Positions 41,579 through 48,796 of a stretch of DNA of 64,000 nucleotides are shown here, in pieces. The notes below the pieces were generated by a model. That model did no database searches and had not been told where the DNA came from. It saw nothing but the letters and a program-made list of their open reading frames with translations. The DNA is taken from the NCBI GenBank assembly GCA_023460955.1, contig JAEWOH010000041.1:186001-250000 (forward strand), given 5' to 3'. How positions within the stretch are numbered: position 1 is the first letter of the stretch; each line of letters opens with the position of its first letter. The position numbers and the translations under genes are program-made. Source of the DNA: Bacillota bacterium (GTDB taxonomy: Bacteria > Bacillota > Clostridia > Acetivibrionales > DSM-1351).

Positions 41579-42481
41579 ATGAAACAAAATACTGATCAAA
41601 ATTTCAAACCCGGTGATTCAAATCAGATAACTCGCGAGTATTTTGACTCACTTTTGATTGAAATGAGGCATATTGATGCAGTGCTGCCCTCTACAGAATT
41701 TGAACTATACGGAGAAACCTTTTCTACACCTGTTATGACTGCTGCATTATCCCATCTTGACGGATGCCGCCCGAATGGCATGGCTGAGATGGCCAAGGGG
41801 GCAAAAGCGACAAATGCAGTGATGTGGACCGGCATGGGTGAGGATTCCGAGCTGGAGGCAATAACAGCTACAGGTGCCAGAACTATCAAAATAATTAAGC
41901 CTCACGCAGATAATGATAAAGTTTATAAAAAAATCGAACACGCTGAAAAGAATGGTGTTTTTGCATTGGGCATGGACATTGACCATTCCTTCAACAATAA
42001 AGGAGAGTACGACAATGTTCTCGGGCTCCCCATGACAGGCAAGACACTTGATGAAATTAAGGCTTTTGTTAAGGCAACTAAGTTGCCGTTTATAATAAAA
42101 GGTGTTTTAAGTGAACAGGATACCTATAAGTGCCTGGAAGCAGGAGTTAAAGGTATAGTAGTATCTCATCATCATGGTATTATGGACTTTGCCGTACCGC
42201 CGCTGATGATACTTCCTAAAATATCAAAAATAGTAAACAAGAGTATTCCAATATTTGTTGACTGCGGCGTTACAAATGGAATAGATGTTTTCAAGGCACT
42301 TGCTCTGGGGGCAACAGCAGTTTCTGTAGGTCGTACTTTAATGCCTCCGCTTACCGAAGAGGGTGCAGCAGGAGTAGAGAAAAAGATAAAGAATATTACA
42401 AAAGAGCTGGCAGGTGTTATGGCAAGAACGGCTTTTAAAACCATAGCTGAAATTGATTCATCAGTTATCTGGAAGCGATAA
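41579..42481 (+). CDS. FMN-dependent alpha-hydroxy-acid dehydrogenase-like protein with altered active site
   Basis: The product is 300 aa, shorter than the 350-380 usual for lactate/glycolate oxidases. The FMN phosphate site is intact (D228-C-G-V-T-N-G-I-D then Leu-Gly-Ala and G251-R252), as is the Lys in Ile-Ile-K174-Gly-Val. The catalytic motif, normally Ser-Asn-His-Gly-Gly-Arg-Gln, reads S196-H-H-H-G-I-M202, so the substrate-carboxylate arginine is lost. It probably binds FMN but is unlikely to oxidise 2-hydroxy acids in the usual way. TAGGAGA precedes the ATG. Confidence 0.8.
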   Translation: MKQNTDQNFKPGDSNQITREYFDSLLIEMRHIDAVLPSTEFELYGETFSTPVMTAALSHLDGCRPNGMAEMAKGAKATNAVMWTGMGEDSELEAITATGARTIKIIKPHADNDKVYKKIEHAEKNGVFALGMDIDHSFNNKGEYDNVLGLPMTGKTLDEIKAFVKATKLPFIIKGVLSEQDTYKCLEAGVKGIVVSHHHGIMDFAVPPLMILPKISKIVNKSIPIFVDCGVTNGIDVFKALALGATAVSVGRTLMPPLTEEGAAGVEKKIKNITKELAGVMARTAFKTIAEIDSSVIWKR

Positions 42482-42551
42482 CCGGATACTCAACACTATC
42501 CGGATAATCAGCACTATATAGAAATCCATAATTGAAGGGAGGCGGTCTTTT

Positions 42552-42695
42552 ATGTCAAACCAATCAGAGCAGGACCAACAAAGCACTGATGGACAACAGT
42601 CAAGTGATGCTCATCAATGCATAAATGCTCAGCAAAGAATCTTATTATTTAAACATGAAAGGTGGTCTCTCTATGGGGTCGGAAGAAAGAATTAA
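42552..42695 (+). CDS. Small upstream ORF overlapping the next methyltransferase
   Basis: A 47-codon frame with ATG 42552 and a strong ribosome site (GGGAGGCGG, 42537-42545). The product is rich in Gln and Ser at its start and basic at its end. It overlaps the methyltransferase start by 23 bases in another frame, which would allow translational coupling. I do not recognise the peptide. Confidence 0.4.
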   Translation: MSNQSEQDQQSTDGQQSSDAHQCINAQQRILLFKHERWSLYGVGRKN

Positions 42696-43485
42696 ATCAG
42701 TTATTGATTATTACAGTAACTTTAATGAAAAAGACAGGTTGAAATCAACTTACGGTAAGCTGGAGTTTGCACACATGACAGAGCTGCTGCAGCGCTATTT
42801 GCCGGAAGCTCCTGCCACAATATGTGACATTGGCGGGGCTGCAGGGGATTACGCCCTGTTTTTTACAAAGCTCGGTTATAATGTACACCTGCTGGATATA
42901 GTACCTAAACATATTGAACAGGCAAAAGAACGTGCCCGGGAAGAAGGTATTGCAGATCCGGCAAAATTTGTAGTTGGAGATGCTTTGGATTTGCCTTACG
43001 AAAATAATAGCTTTGATGCTGTTTTCCTGAGTGGGCCTTTATATCACTTACCTGATAAAAACGATCGTATCAGAGCCTTTTCAGAAGCAAAAAGAGTATT
43101 GAAACCCGGTGGAATTTTAACTGCATATTCTATCGGAAGGTACGCCACAATGTTTTATGGAATAAGTGCCGGACTGATATATGATAGAAATTTCATGGAG
43201 AAGTTGAAAAAGGAAGTCTCTACAGGACTGCGTTACAAATACGCAGAGGGCATTATTGACAATGCTTATTTTCACCTTTCCGATGAACTGAAGCAGGAGA
43301 TGGCAGAAGCAGGGCTCAATTACATAGCACTTCACGGAGTTATCGGCGCAGGCTGGATGGCCCCGGACTTTGATGAGGCCTGGGAGATGGAGGAACGCAA
43401 AAACTTGATTATGGATATTGCAAGGCTGTCTGAAAATATTCCTGATTCCTGTTCCAAAATCTTCATTGCAGGAAAAAAAGATTAA
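42673..43485 (+). CDS. Class I SAM-dependent methyltransferase
   Basis: The product is 270 aa from ATG 42673, with AAGGTGG at 42659-42665; the frame is open to 42625. Motif I reads Cys-Asp-Ile-Gly-Gly-Ala-Ala-Gly-Asp-Tyr near residues 51-60, then Leu-Leu-Asp-Ile-Val-Pro-Lys-His, and the post-motif Phe-Asp-Ala-Val-Phe-Leu-Ser-Gly-Pro-Leu-Tyr-His-Leu. The last part is typical of the Methyltransf_11 family. Substrate unknown. Its transcript ends at a hairpin shared with the convergent ABC-F gene. Confidence 0.8.
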   Translation: MGSEERIKSVIDYYSNFNEKDRLKSTYGKLEFAHMTELLQRYLPEAPATICDIGGAAGDYALFFTKLGYNVHLLDIVPKHIEQAKERAREEGIADPAKFVVGDALDLPYENNSFDAVFLSGPLYHLPDKNDRIRAFSEAKRVLKPGGILTAYSIGRYATMFYGISAGLIYDRNFMEKLKKEVSTGLRYKYAEGIIDNAYFHLSDELKQEMAEAGLNYIALHGVIGAGWMAPDFDEAWEMEERKNLIMDIARLSENIPDSCSKIFIAGKKD

Positions 43486-43495
43486 TGAAAAATAT

Positions 43496-43533
43496 ACACC
43501 TCAAATGTCTACTTTAAAAGACATTTGGGGTGT
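43496..43533. terminator. Hairpin between convergent genes
   Basis: A 15-bp stem (43496-43510 with 43519-43533, one G-T pair) and eight-base loop. It lacks a long T-run, so it may be a weak terminator or a 3' stabiliser for the methyltransferase and ABC-F transcripts. Confidence 0.45.
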
Positions 43534-43603
43534 AGTCATTATGAGGTGTAACTTATATCATTTTTTAAGACAACAACTGACTTCGGGAATAAAAATCGCT
43601 GCA

Positions 43604-45091
43604 TTAGAGATCGATTATCTTAGTAGCGATGTTATTTCTGAATTCAATGTCATGCTCTACAAATAATATTGTTGGTGAATACTCCAACAACAGTTCTTCT
43701 ATTTGCATACGTGAGATAACATCAATATAATTCAGCGGTTCATCCCATATATGCAGATGTACCTTTTCACACAGGCTTCTGGCTATAAGAACTTTTTTCT
43801 TTTGTCCCCCGCTAAAGCTGGATAGATCCTTCTCGAACTGAACCCTTGAAAAGTCCAGCTTTCGCAATATAGCCTTAAAAAGACTTTCGTCAATATCATG
43901 TTCCTTTGAGTAGTCTGTTAAATTACCGCTTAAATAAGAGGTGTCCTGTGACACATAGGATATTTTCAACTGGCTGGCCCTTCGGAAGTTCCCGGTATAG
44001 CTAAGTCCCTCGCCGCAGATAAGTTTAATTAGAGTTGATTTCCCTGAACCATTTCTGCCACTCAGAGAAATTCTGTCTCCTCTTTCTATGATAAAACTTA
44101 CATTCTCACAGGCTGTTTTCTCGCCATAGAATATTGACACCTTATCAAGCTCAACAAAACGGTTTGTATGAAAATCAAGCTGTGATATTTTTAATTTCTC
44201 AGAGCTTTCAATATTTTTTAAAAGCTTAGATTTCTCATCAATTGCTGTTTCCTGTCTTTCCTGTATTGCTTTTGAGCGGCTCATCATTTTTTTAGCTTTT
44301 GCACCTTGGTAGGATCTTCGTGAAATGTTCTTTTCAGTCACTGTGGGATCAAAACCGATTTTTTTTGACTCTGCTCTGTCCGACCAGTCAGCTGTGCGTT
44401 TTGCCGCCGTTTGTAATCTCTTGATATCCTTTTTTAGTTTTTCGTTTTCCGCAAGTTCATAATTGTCCTGCAACTCTTTGTTGTACCACCACGATGAAAA
44501 GTTCCCCTTCTGAACCTCAATATTAGTTTTGTTTATCGAAAGGATATGGTCAATGCTATTATCAAGAAAAGCCCTGTCATGTGATACCAAAATAAAGCCT
44601 TGCTTTGAATTAAGGTAATCACTGACAATTTGTCTCGCCTTAATATCCAAATGGTTTGTAGGCTCGTCGATTAGCAGGAAGCTGTTTTCCTTCAGAAACA
44701 ACGAAACAAGCAGCACCTTGGTCTGCTCTCCATTGGAGAGGGTGTTAAAGGGACGGTAAAGTACATCTTCAGATACCTCCATAAGGGACAGCTCACGCAT
44801 AACCTCCCAGTGAACATAAGAGGGACATATTTCTTCGATAATATCAATAGTATTTTTCTCTTTATCCTTTATCTCAAAGGGAAAATATTCAAAGTTCACC
44901 TTTGCAGAAATTTTACCGCTGTATTCATACTTTCCCAGCAGCAAATTGAGAAAAGTGGTTTTACCTCTTCCGTTTCTCCCTGTAAATCCCAGCTTCCAAT
45001 CGGTATTGATTTGAAAGCTGACGTTCTCAAATATGTTATCGTAACTGCCATCATATGAAAAAGTTAAATTATTTACATTTATTAAAGACAT
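43604..45091 (-). CDS. ABC-F protein of the antibiotic-resistance (Lsa/Vga-like) type
   Basis: The product is 495 aa with two ATPase domains and no membrane helices. Domain 1 has Walker A G38-R-N-G-R-G-K-T-T46, signature L118-S-N-G-E122 and D142-E-P-T-N-H-L-D149. The charged interdomain linker spans about 200-305. Domain 2 has G345-R-N-G-S-G-K-S-T353, S427-G-G-Q430 and the variant D450-E-P-L-N-Y-I-D457, which is typical of Lsa/Vga-type ribosome protection proteins. These bind the E site and dislodge lincosamides, streptogramin A and pleuromutilins. AGGAGG lies six bases before the ATG. The 400-base leader carries an attenuator. Confidence 0.9.
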   Translation of the reverse strand: MSLINVNNLTFSYDGSYDNIFENVSFQINTDWKLGFTGRNGRGKTTFLNLLLGKYEYSGKISAKVNFEYFPFEIKDKEKNTIDIIEEICPSYVHWEVMRELSLMEVSEDVLYRPFNTLSNGEQTKVLLVSLFLKENSFLLIDEPTNHLDIKARQIVSDYLNSKQGFILVSHDRAFLDNSIDHILSINKTNIEVQKGNFSSWWYNKELQDNYELAENEKLKKDIKRLQTAAKRTADWSDRAESKKIGFDPTVTEKNISRRSYQGAKAKKMMSRSKAIQERQETAIDEKSKLLKNIESSEKLKISQLDFHTNRFVELDKVSIFYGEKTACENVSFIIERGDRISLSGRNGSGKSTLIKLICGEGLSYTGNFRRASQLKISYVSQDTSYLSGNLTDYSKEHDIDESLFKAILRKLDFSRVQFEKDLSSFSGGQKKKVLIARSLCEKVHLHIWDEPLNYIDVISRMQIEELLLEYSPTILFVEHDIEFRNNIATKIIDL

Positions 45092-45190
45092 GGATATCCT
45101 CCTGTATTAAAAATCATGCACCTCGGTATAATAGTTTCAGATTGCTGATATTAGCATTATCAGTAAGGTATTATTACCGTTTAAAAATAT

Positions 45191-45220
45191 AAAAGCCGCA
45201 AGAAAGTTAATTCCTGCAGC
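45191..45220 (-). terminator. Leader terminator of the ABC-F gene
   Basis: On the minus strand GCTGCAGGAA (45220-45211) pairs with TTCTTGCGGC (45204-45195), a 10-bp stem with two G-T pairs, followed at once by TTTTATATTTTT. It lies about 100 bases before the ABC-F start codon, inside its leader. Confidence 0.75.
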
Positions 45221-45301
45221 TCAAAATACAGCATGATTCCTGACCCTAAAAGGGCAGAATAAGGATACACTGTTTGAGAGAAAAGAAGATAACTTTCTTG
45301 C
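45191..45301 (-). promoter_or_regulatory. Transcription attenuator (terminator/antiterminator switch) of the ABC-F gene
   Basis: GCAAGAAAGTTA (45301-45290) is perfectly complementary over 12 bases to TAACTTTCTTGC (45209-45198), which overlaps the right arm of the leader terminator. If the upstream copy pairs with it, the terminator cannot form. This is the classic layout of ribosome-mediated attenuation, known for several ABC-F and other ribosome-targeted resistance genes. A 56-codon frame (45351-45181) also runs through the region but has no ribosome site. Confidence 0.75.
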
Positions 45302-45371
45302 ACACAAGCATAATAAAACAAGCCCATAAAAGGCATAATATGTTTTAGCATGTTTTAATAGGCAAGAAAAA

Positions 45372-45380
45372 TTACCTCAT
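45372..45380 (-). CDS. Two-codon leader ORF (Met-Arg-stop) of the ABC-F gene
   Basis: ATG-AGG-TAA is preceded by GGAG (45392-45389) at eight bases, an ideal ribosome site. It lies between the promoter and the antiterminator. A drug-bound ribosome held here could affect folding of the leader downstream. The very short length makes chance possible. Confidence 0.45.
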   Translation of the reverse strand: MR

Positions 45381-45412
45381 CTTTTCAACTCCAATCGTTT
45401 TTAGATATGAAC

Positions 45413-45441
45413 AATATAGCATATAGCTGTACTAATTTCAA
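45413..45441 (-). promoter_or_regulatory. Sigma-A promoter of the ABC-F leader
   Basis: On the minus strand TTGAAA (45441-45436) and TATATT (45418-45413) with a 17-base spacer. Transcription would start near 45406, giving a leader of about 315 bases that contains the leader ORF and attenuator. Confidence 0.65.
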
Positions 45442-45505
45442 CTAAAAATCCTGTATTAGTTCACCTTAGTTTAATACTTAGTTTAATACCGGGCAAGGAG
45501 GGAAT

Positions 45506-46516
45506 ATGCCAAGACTGATACCTGAAAGAGTTTATTATGAGAAAGAGATAATCAATTATGAGCTGGGAAGAGAATTGTTAGATAGATATAAAACCGAGGG
45601 TACTGTTTTAATAGAAATTGATAACCATAATAATATACCTGAATTGCGTCAACTTCCAGATTCAGAATTCATAAAAATGAAAAAGTACCTTATATTGGGG
45701 GTCAGAAAAACTACAAGGCTGATACCAAATGACAAATCCGCAGATTATATAGTACCCTTCACGTCTTCAGGATGTTCAGCAATGTGTCTGTATTGCTACC
45801 TTGTATGCACCTTTTTTAAAAACTCCTATCTAAGAGTTTTCGTAAACAGGGAAGAAATGATAGAACAGGTCAGGAAAAAAGCTTTAAAGGAAGGTATACT
45901 TAAAGTATATGAAATAGGCTGTAACAGTGATATGGTACTCGAAAATAGCCTGACGGGAAACTTAAAATGGGCGATAAATGAGTTTGGAAAAATAAATAAC
46001 GCCAGATGTACTTTTGCAACCAAATTTTCTGACATAGACGAACTGCTGGATATTGAACACAACGGTCATACTCAGATGAGGATTAGTGTTAATCCCGATA
46101 ATATTATTAAAAGTGCCGAAATTGGAACTGCCAGGTTACATGAAAGAATAGAGGCTGCAAACAAAATGTACAAGGCAGGCTACAAAGTGGGAATAAATAT
46201 TGCTCCGATTATCCTTAAAGACGATTGGAAAGAACAGTATGAAGAATTATTGGATAGGCTGCAGTACGGGTTAGACGATAAACTGCAACAGGATACCTTC
46301 TTTGAGTTGATATTCATGACCTACGGACTGGAGAATGAAAAGATTAACAGGGAGGCTTTTCCCGGTACGACAAACCTGTTTGAAAAAGAGAAAATGAAAC
46401 CGAAAGGTCGAGGAAAGTACAATTACAAGCCTGAATTTTATGAGCAGGCATCCGATTATTTTGTTAAGGAAGTTACTCGAAGGTTCCCAAATGCTAAGAT
46501 AAGTTATATTGTGTGA
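45506..46516 (+). CDS. splB: Spore photoproduct lyase
   Basis: The product is 336 aa, matching the family. The radical-SAM cluster is C90-S-A-M-C94-L-Y-C97, at the positions known for SplB, and C139 in Glu-Ile-Gly-Cys-Asn lies where the hydrogen-donor cysteine (C141 in B. subtilis) is expected. The enzyme repairs the thymine dimer peculiar to UV-treated spores at germination, using S-adenosylmethionine and a 4Fe-4S cluster. AAGGAGGG precedes the ATG. It points to a spore-forming host. Confidence 0.93.
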   Translation: MPRLIPERVYYEKEIINYELGRELLDRYKTEGTVLIEIDNHNNIPELRQLPDSEFIKMKKYLILGVRKTTRLIPNDKSADYIVPFTSSGCSAMCLYCYLVCTFFKNSYLRVFVNREEMIEQVRKKALKEGILKVYEIGCNSDMVLENSLTGNLKWAINEFGKINNARCTFATKFSDIDELLDIEHNGHTQMRISVNPDNIIKSAEIGTARLHERIEAANKMYKAGYKVGINIAPIILKDDWKEQYEELLDRLQYGLDDKLQQDTFFELIFMTYGLENEKINREAFPGTTNLFEKEKMKPKGRGKYNYKPEFYEQASDYFVKEVTRRFPNAKISYIV

Positions 46517-46586
46517 TGTACAATAGCAAAAGTTATGTATAAAGACATAATTTTTATTTTATAAATGAGGTTAAAACATTAGCTTA

Positions 46587-46614
46587 TTGACATAGTAAGA
46601 ATATTTGTTATAAT
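46587..46614 (+). promoter_or_regulatory. Consensus promoter of the glutathione peroxidase gene
   Basis: Both hexamers are perfect: TTGACA at 46587-46592 and TATAAT at 46609-46614, with a 16-base spacer. The start would be near 46621, about 95 bases before the gene. Confidence 0.75.
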
Positions 46615-46714
46615 GATTTTATACAATTTAATTTTATAAAATCAAAATCAAGTTATAATGTTGGAACAATAGGAAATAATTAACCATAATAACTATAAAA
46701 AGGAGCTGGATTAT

Positions 46715-47260
46715 ATGAATATTTACGATTTTAAAGCTAAAACAATTAACGGTAAGGAAATATCTTTGGAAGAGTATAAGGGCAAAGTATTAATAATAAC
46801 AAACACTGCCAGTAAATGTGGCTTTACGCCTCAATATGAGGACTTGCAAAGATTGTATGAGACATACAAGGAACGTGGGCTTGAGATACTTGGTTTCCCG
46901 TCAAACCAGTTTGCAGAGCAGGAGCCGGGGAATGATGAGGAAATTCATAATTTTTGCACAATGAACTACGGAGTGGGTTTTCAGATGTTTTCAAAAGTAG
47001 ATGTAAGAGGACCAAACGCTCATCCGCTCTTTAATTATCTTACTGAGCAGGCCCCTTTTAAGGGCTTTGATATGAATCATGCGTTGGGTAAAATTCTAAA
47101 AAGTCTCCTTGAAGAAAAATTTCCTGAAACATTGCACGGGGACTCAATAAAATGGAACTTTACCAAGTTCCTGATTGACAGAACCGGAAAAGTAATAGGA
47201 AGATTTGAACCTACAACTTCACCTTTGGATATGGAAAAGGACATTGAGAAGCTGTTATAA
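46715..47260 (+). CDS. Glutathione peroxidase family protein (thioredoxin-type, cysteine form)
   Basis: The product is 181 aa. The peroxidatic residue is Cys35 in Ala-Ser-Lys-Cys-Gly-Phe-Thr (TGT, not a selenocysteine codon), with Q65 in Phe-Pro-Ser-Asn-Gln-Phe and W147-N148 completing the catalytic tetrad. Bacterial members usually take electrons from thioredoxin rather than glutathione. It reduces hydrogen and organic peroxides in the cytoplasm, useful for an anaerobe meeting oxygen. It has its own strong promoter. Confidence 0.9.
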   Translation: MNIYDFKAKTINGKEISLEEYKGKVLIITNTASKCGFTPQYEDLQRLYETYKERGLEILGFPSNQFAEQEPGNDEEIHNFCTMNYGVGFQMFSKVDVRGPNAHPLFNYLTEQAPFKGFDMNHALGKILKSLLEEKFPETLHGDSIKWNFTKFLIDRTGKVIGRFEPTTSPLDMEKDIEKLL

Positions 47261-47407
47261 AATCAAATCAACCCCGAAATAGATAGAATATCAGCTGACA
47301 ATTCTGATAGAATGTAATAAGAGATGGGAAAATTCGTAATTGATAGAACTGCAATACAAGAATTGAAATACGGATTTTTCAAAAATAGAGTGTTAGGAGA
47401 GAGAAGT

Positions 47408-48181
47408 ATGATATTTTACTTTTCAGGTACCGGTAATTCACTTCAGGCTGCCAGAAGTATAGCTGATTATAATGGAGACATACTGATTTCAATTTCCGAA
47501 AGAATGAACAGCGGAGAACAGTTATTCAGCTACAAACTGGCAGACGGGGAGGCAATTGGTTTCGTTTTTCCTGTATATGCATGGGGACCACCCATGATGG
47601 TGCTGGATTTTATTGACAAGCTGAAGTTTCAAAATTTTAACCGGCATTACGTTTATGCTGTAGTTACCTGCGGTGAGAATGTAGGGAATACAATGAAACT
47701 TTTGGGAAACAGGTTCTCACAAAAGGGCTGGCAGCTTTCCAGCGGATTCTCACTCAGAATGCCAAGCAACTATATTATAATGGGTAATGTGGAAAAGGAA
47801 GAGATTATCAGAGAAAAACTCGATATGGCAGAAGAAACCTTGCTGGATATAAATAAAGTGATTGAAAATAGGGAAGCTGGTGTTTTCCGTGTGGCAAAAG
47901 GAAAACTGCCAGGAATAACGACAGGAATTGTTTTTCCCCTTTTCAATAAAGGTGCAATAAGTACCAAAAAGTTTTATGCTGATGATAGCTGCACAGGCTG
48001 CGGCATTTGTGAAAAGGTCTGCAATACCAGGACTATAAAAGTTGATAAAAAGCCTCAATGGGGTGACAAATGTACACAGTGTCTTGCATGTATAAACCTA
48101 TGTCCTGCAAAAGCAATTCAGTATGGAAAAGGAACTATAAATAAAGGCAGGTATAAAAATCCCAATGTATCCTTACCGTGA
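47408..48181 (+). CDS. EFR1-type flavodoxin-ferredoxin fusion
   Basis: The product is 257 aa from ATG 47408, with AGGAGA at 47395-47400; the frame is open to 47324 without a ribosome site. The N-terminal flavodoxin-like domain starts Met-Ile-Phe-Tyr-Phe-Ser-Gly-Thr-Gly-Asn-Ser, the FMN phosphate loop. The C-terminal part has two 4Fe-4S clusters: Cys-Thr-Gly-Cys-Gly-Ile-Cys-Glu-Lys-Val-Cys and Cys-Thr-Gln-Cys-Leu-Ala-Cys ... Cys-Pro. It is a soluble electron carrier; its partner is not evident. Confidence 0.88.
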   Translation: MIFYFSGTGNSLQAARSIADYNGDILISISERMNSGEQLFSYKLADGEAIGFVFPVYAWGPPMMVLDFIDKLKFQNFNRHYVYAVVTCGENVGNTMKLLGNRFSQKGWQLSSGFSLRMPSNYIIMGNVEKEEIIREKLDMAEETLLDINKVIENREAGVFRVAKGKLPGITTGIVFPLFNKGAISTKKFYADDSCTGCGICEKVCNTRTIKVDKKPQWGDKCTQCLACINLCPAKAIQYGKGTINKGRYKNPNVSLP

Positions 48182-48196
48182 ATAAGGCAGTTAACT

Positions 48197-48224
48197 AAAA
48201 ACGTCTCTTTTAAGAGGCGTTTTT
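48197..48224 (+). terminator. Intrinsic terminator of the EFR1 gene
   Basis: AAAAACGTCTC (48197-48207) pairs with 48214-48224 (one G-T pair), loop TTTTAA, right arm continuing into a T-run. Also usable on the other strand. Confidence 0.8.
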
Positions 48225-48367
48225 TTCTGTCTGTTTTAAAAGATATATTCTGTATGTTTTACAAGATATAACATGTATAATATATATTGTAATAATAATT
48301 TTATTAATACTTAGACATTATTGAAAAGCTAACGTATTAAATATATGAAAAGGGAGTGTGAAATATT

Positions 48368-48796
48368 ATGTCAAAATTAGAGAAAGACTTTTTTGATCAG
48401 AGTGAAGTGCTGTTTGTAGGGTATTCAGGAGGTAAAAACCAACCCTTCAGCAAAATGTTATATCAAGCCTTCACAAATAATGGAATAAAGGTTTATCCTG
48501 TAAACAGAAAAACAGAGGGAAACTACGATGTTAAGGTCTATAATAATTTCAGTGACCTTCCAAAGATACCTTCGACAGCTTTCGTACTTCTCAATAAGGA
48601 AAATACAAGAAAAGCCGTTAAAGAGCTTGCAGACTGCGGAGTAAAAAGAATACAGTTTCAGAGCAAGAGAAACATAGATGAGGAGATTCTGTCGGATTGC
48701 GCTAAAATGGGAATAGATACCGTTGTCGCCTGCCCAATGATGAAATTCGGATCGGGTATACATAAGATACACGGATTTTTTGCAGGAGTTAGGTAA
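48368..48796 (+). CDS. CoA-binding domain protein
   Basis: The product is 142 aa with a Rossmann-like fold of the CoA_binding_2 type: Val-Leu-Phe-Val-Gly-Tyr-Ser-Gly-Gly, then Gly-Ile-Lys-Val-Tyr-Pro-Val-Asn-Arg-Lys, and Val-Ala-Cys-Pro-Met-Met-Lys-Phe-Gly near the end. Such proteins bind CoA or a nucleotide. Its TAA overlaps the ATG of the next gene by one base (TAATG), so the two are translationally coupled, and a functional link with the membrane Rnf-like protein is likely. Confidence 0.75.
   Translation: MSKLEKDFFDQSEVLFVGYSGGKNQPFSKMLYQAFTNNGIKVYPVNRKTEGNYDVKVYNNFSDLPKIPSTAFVLLNKENTRKAVKELADCGVKRIQFQSKRNIDEEILSDCAKMGIDTVVACPMMKFGSGIHKIHGFFAGVR

Noticed and set aside
45181..45351. 56-codon ORF through the ABC-F attenuator as an independent gene
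   Set aside because: No ribosome site before its ATG; kept only as a possible leader peptide in the attenuator finding.
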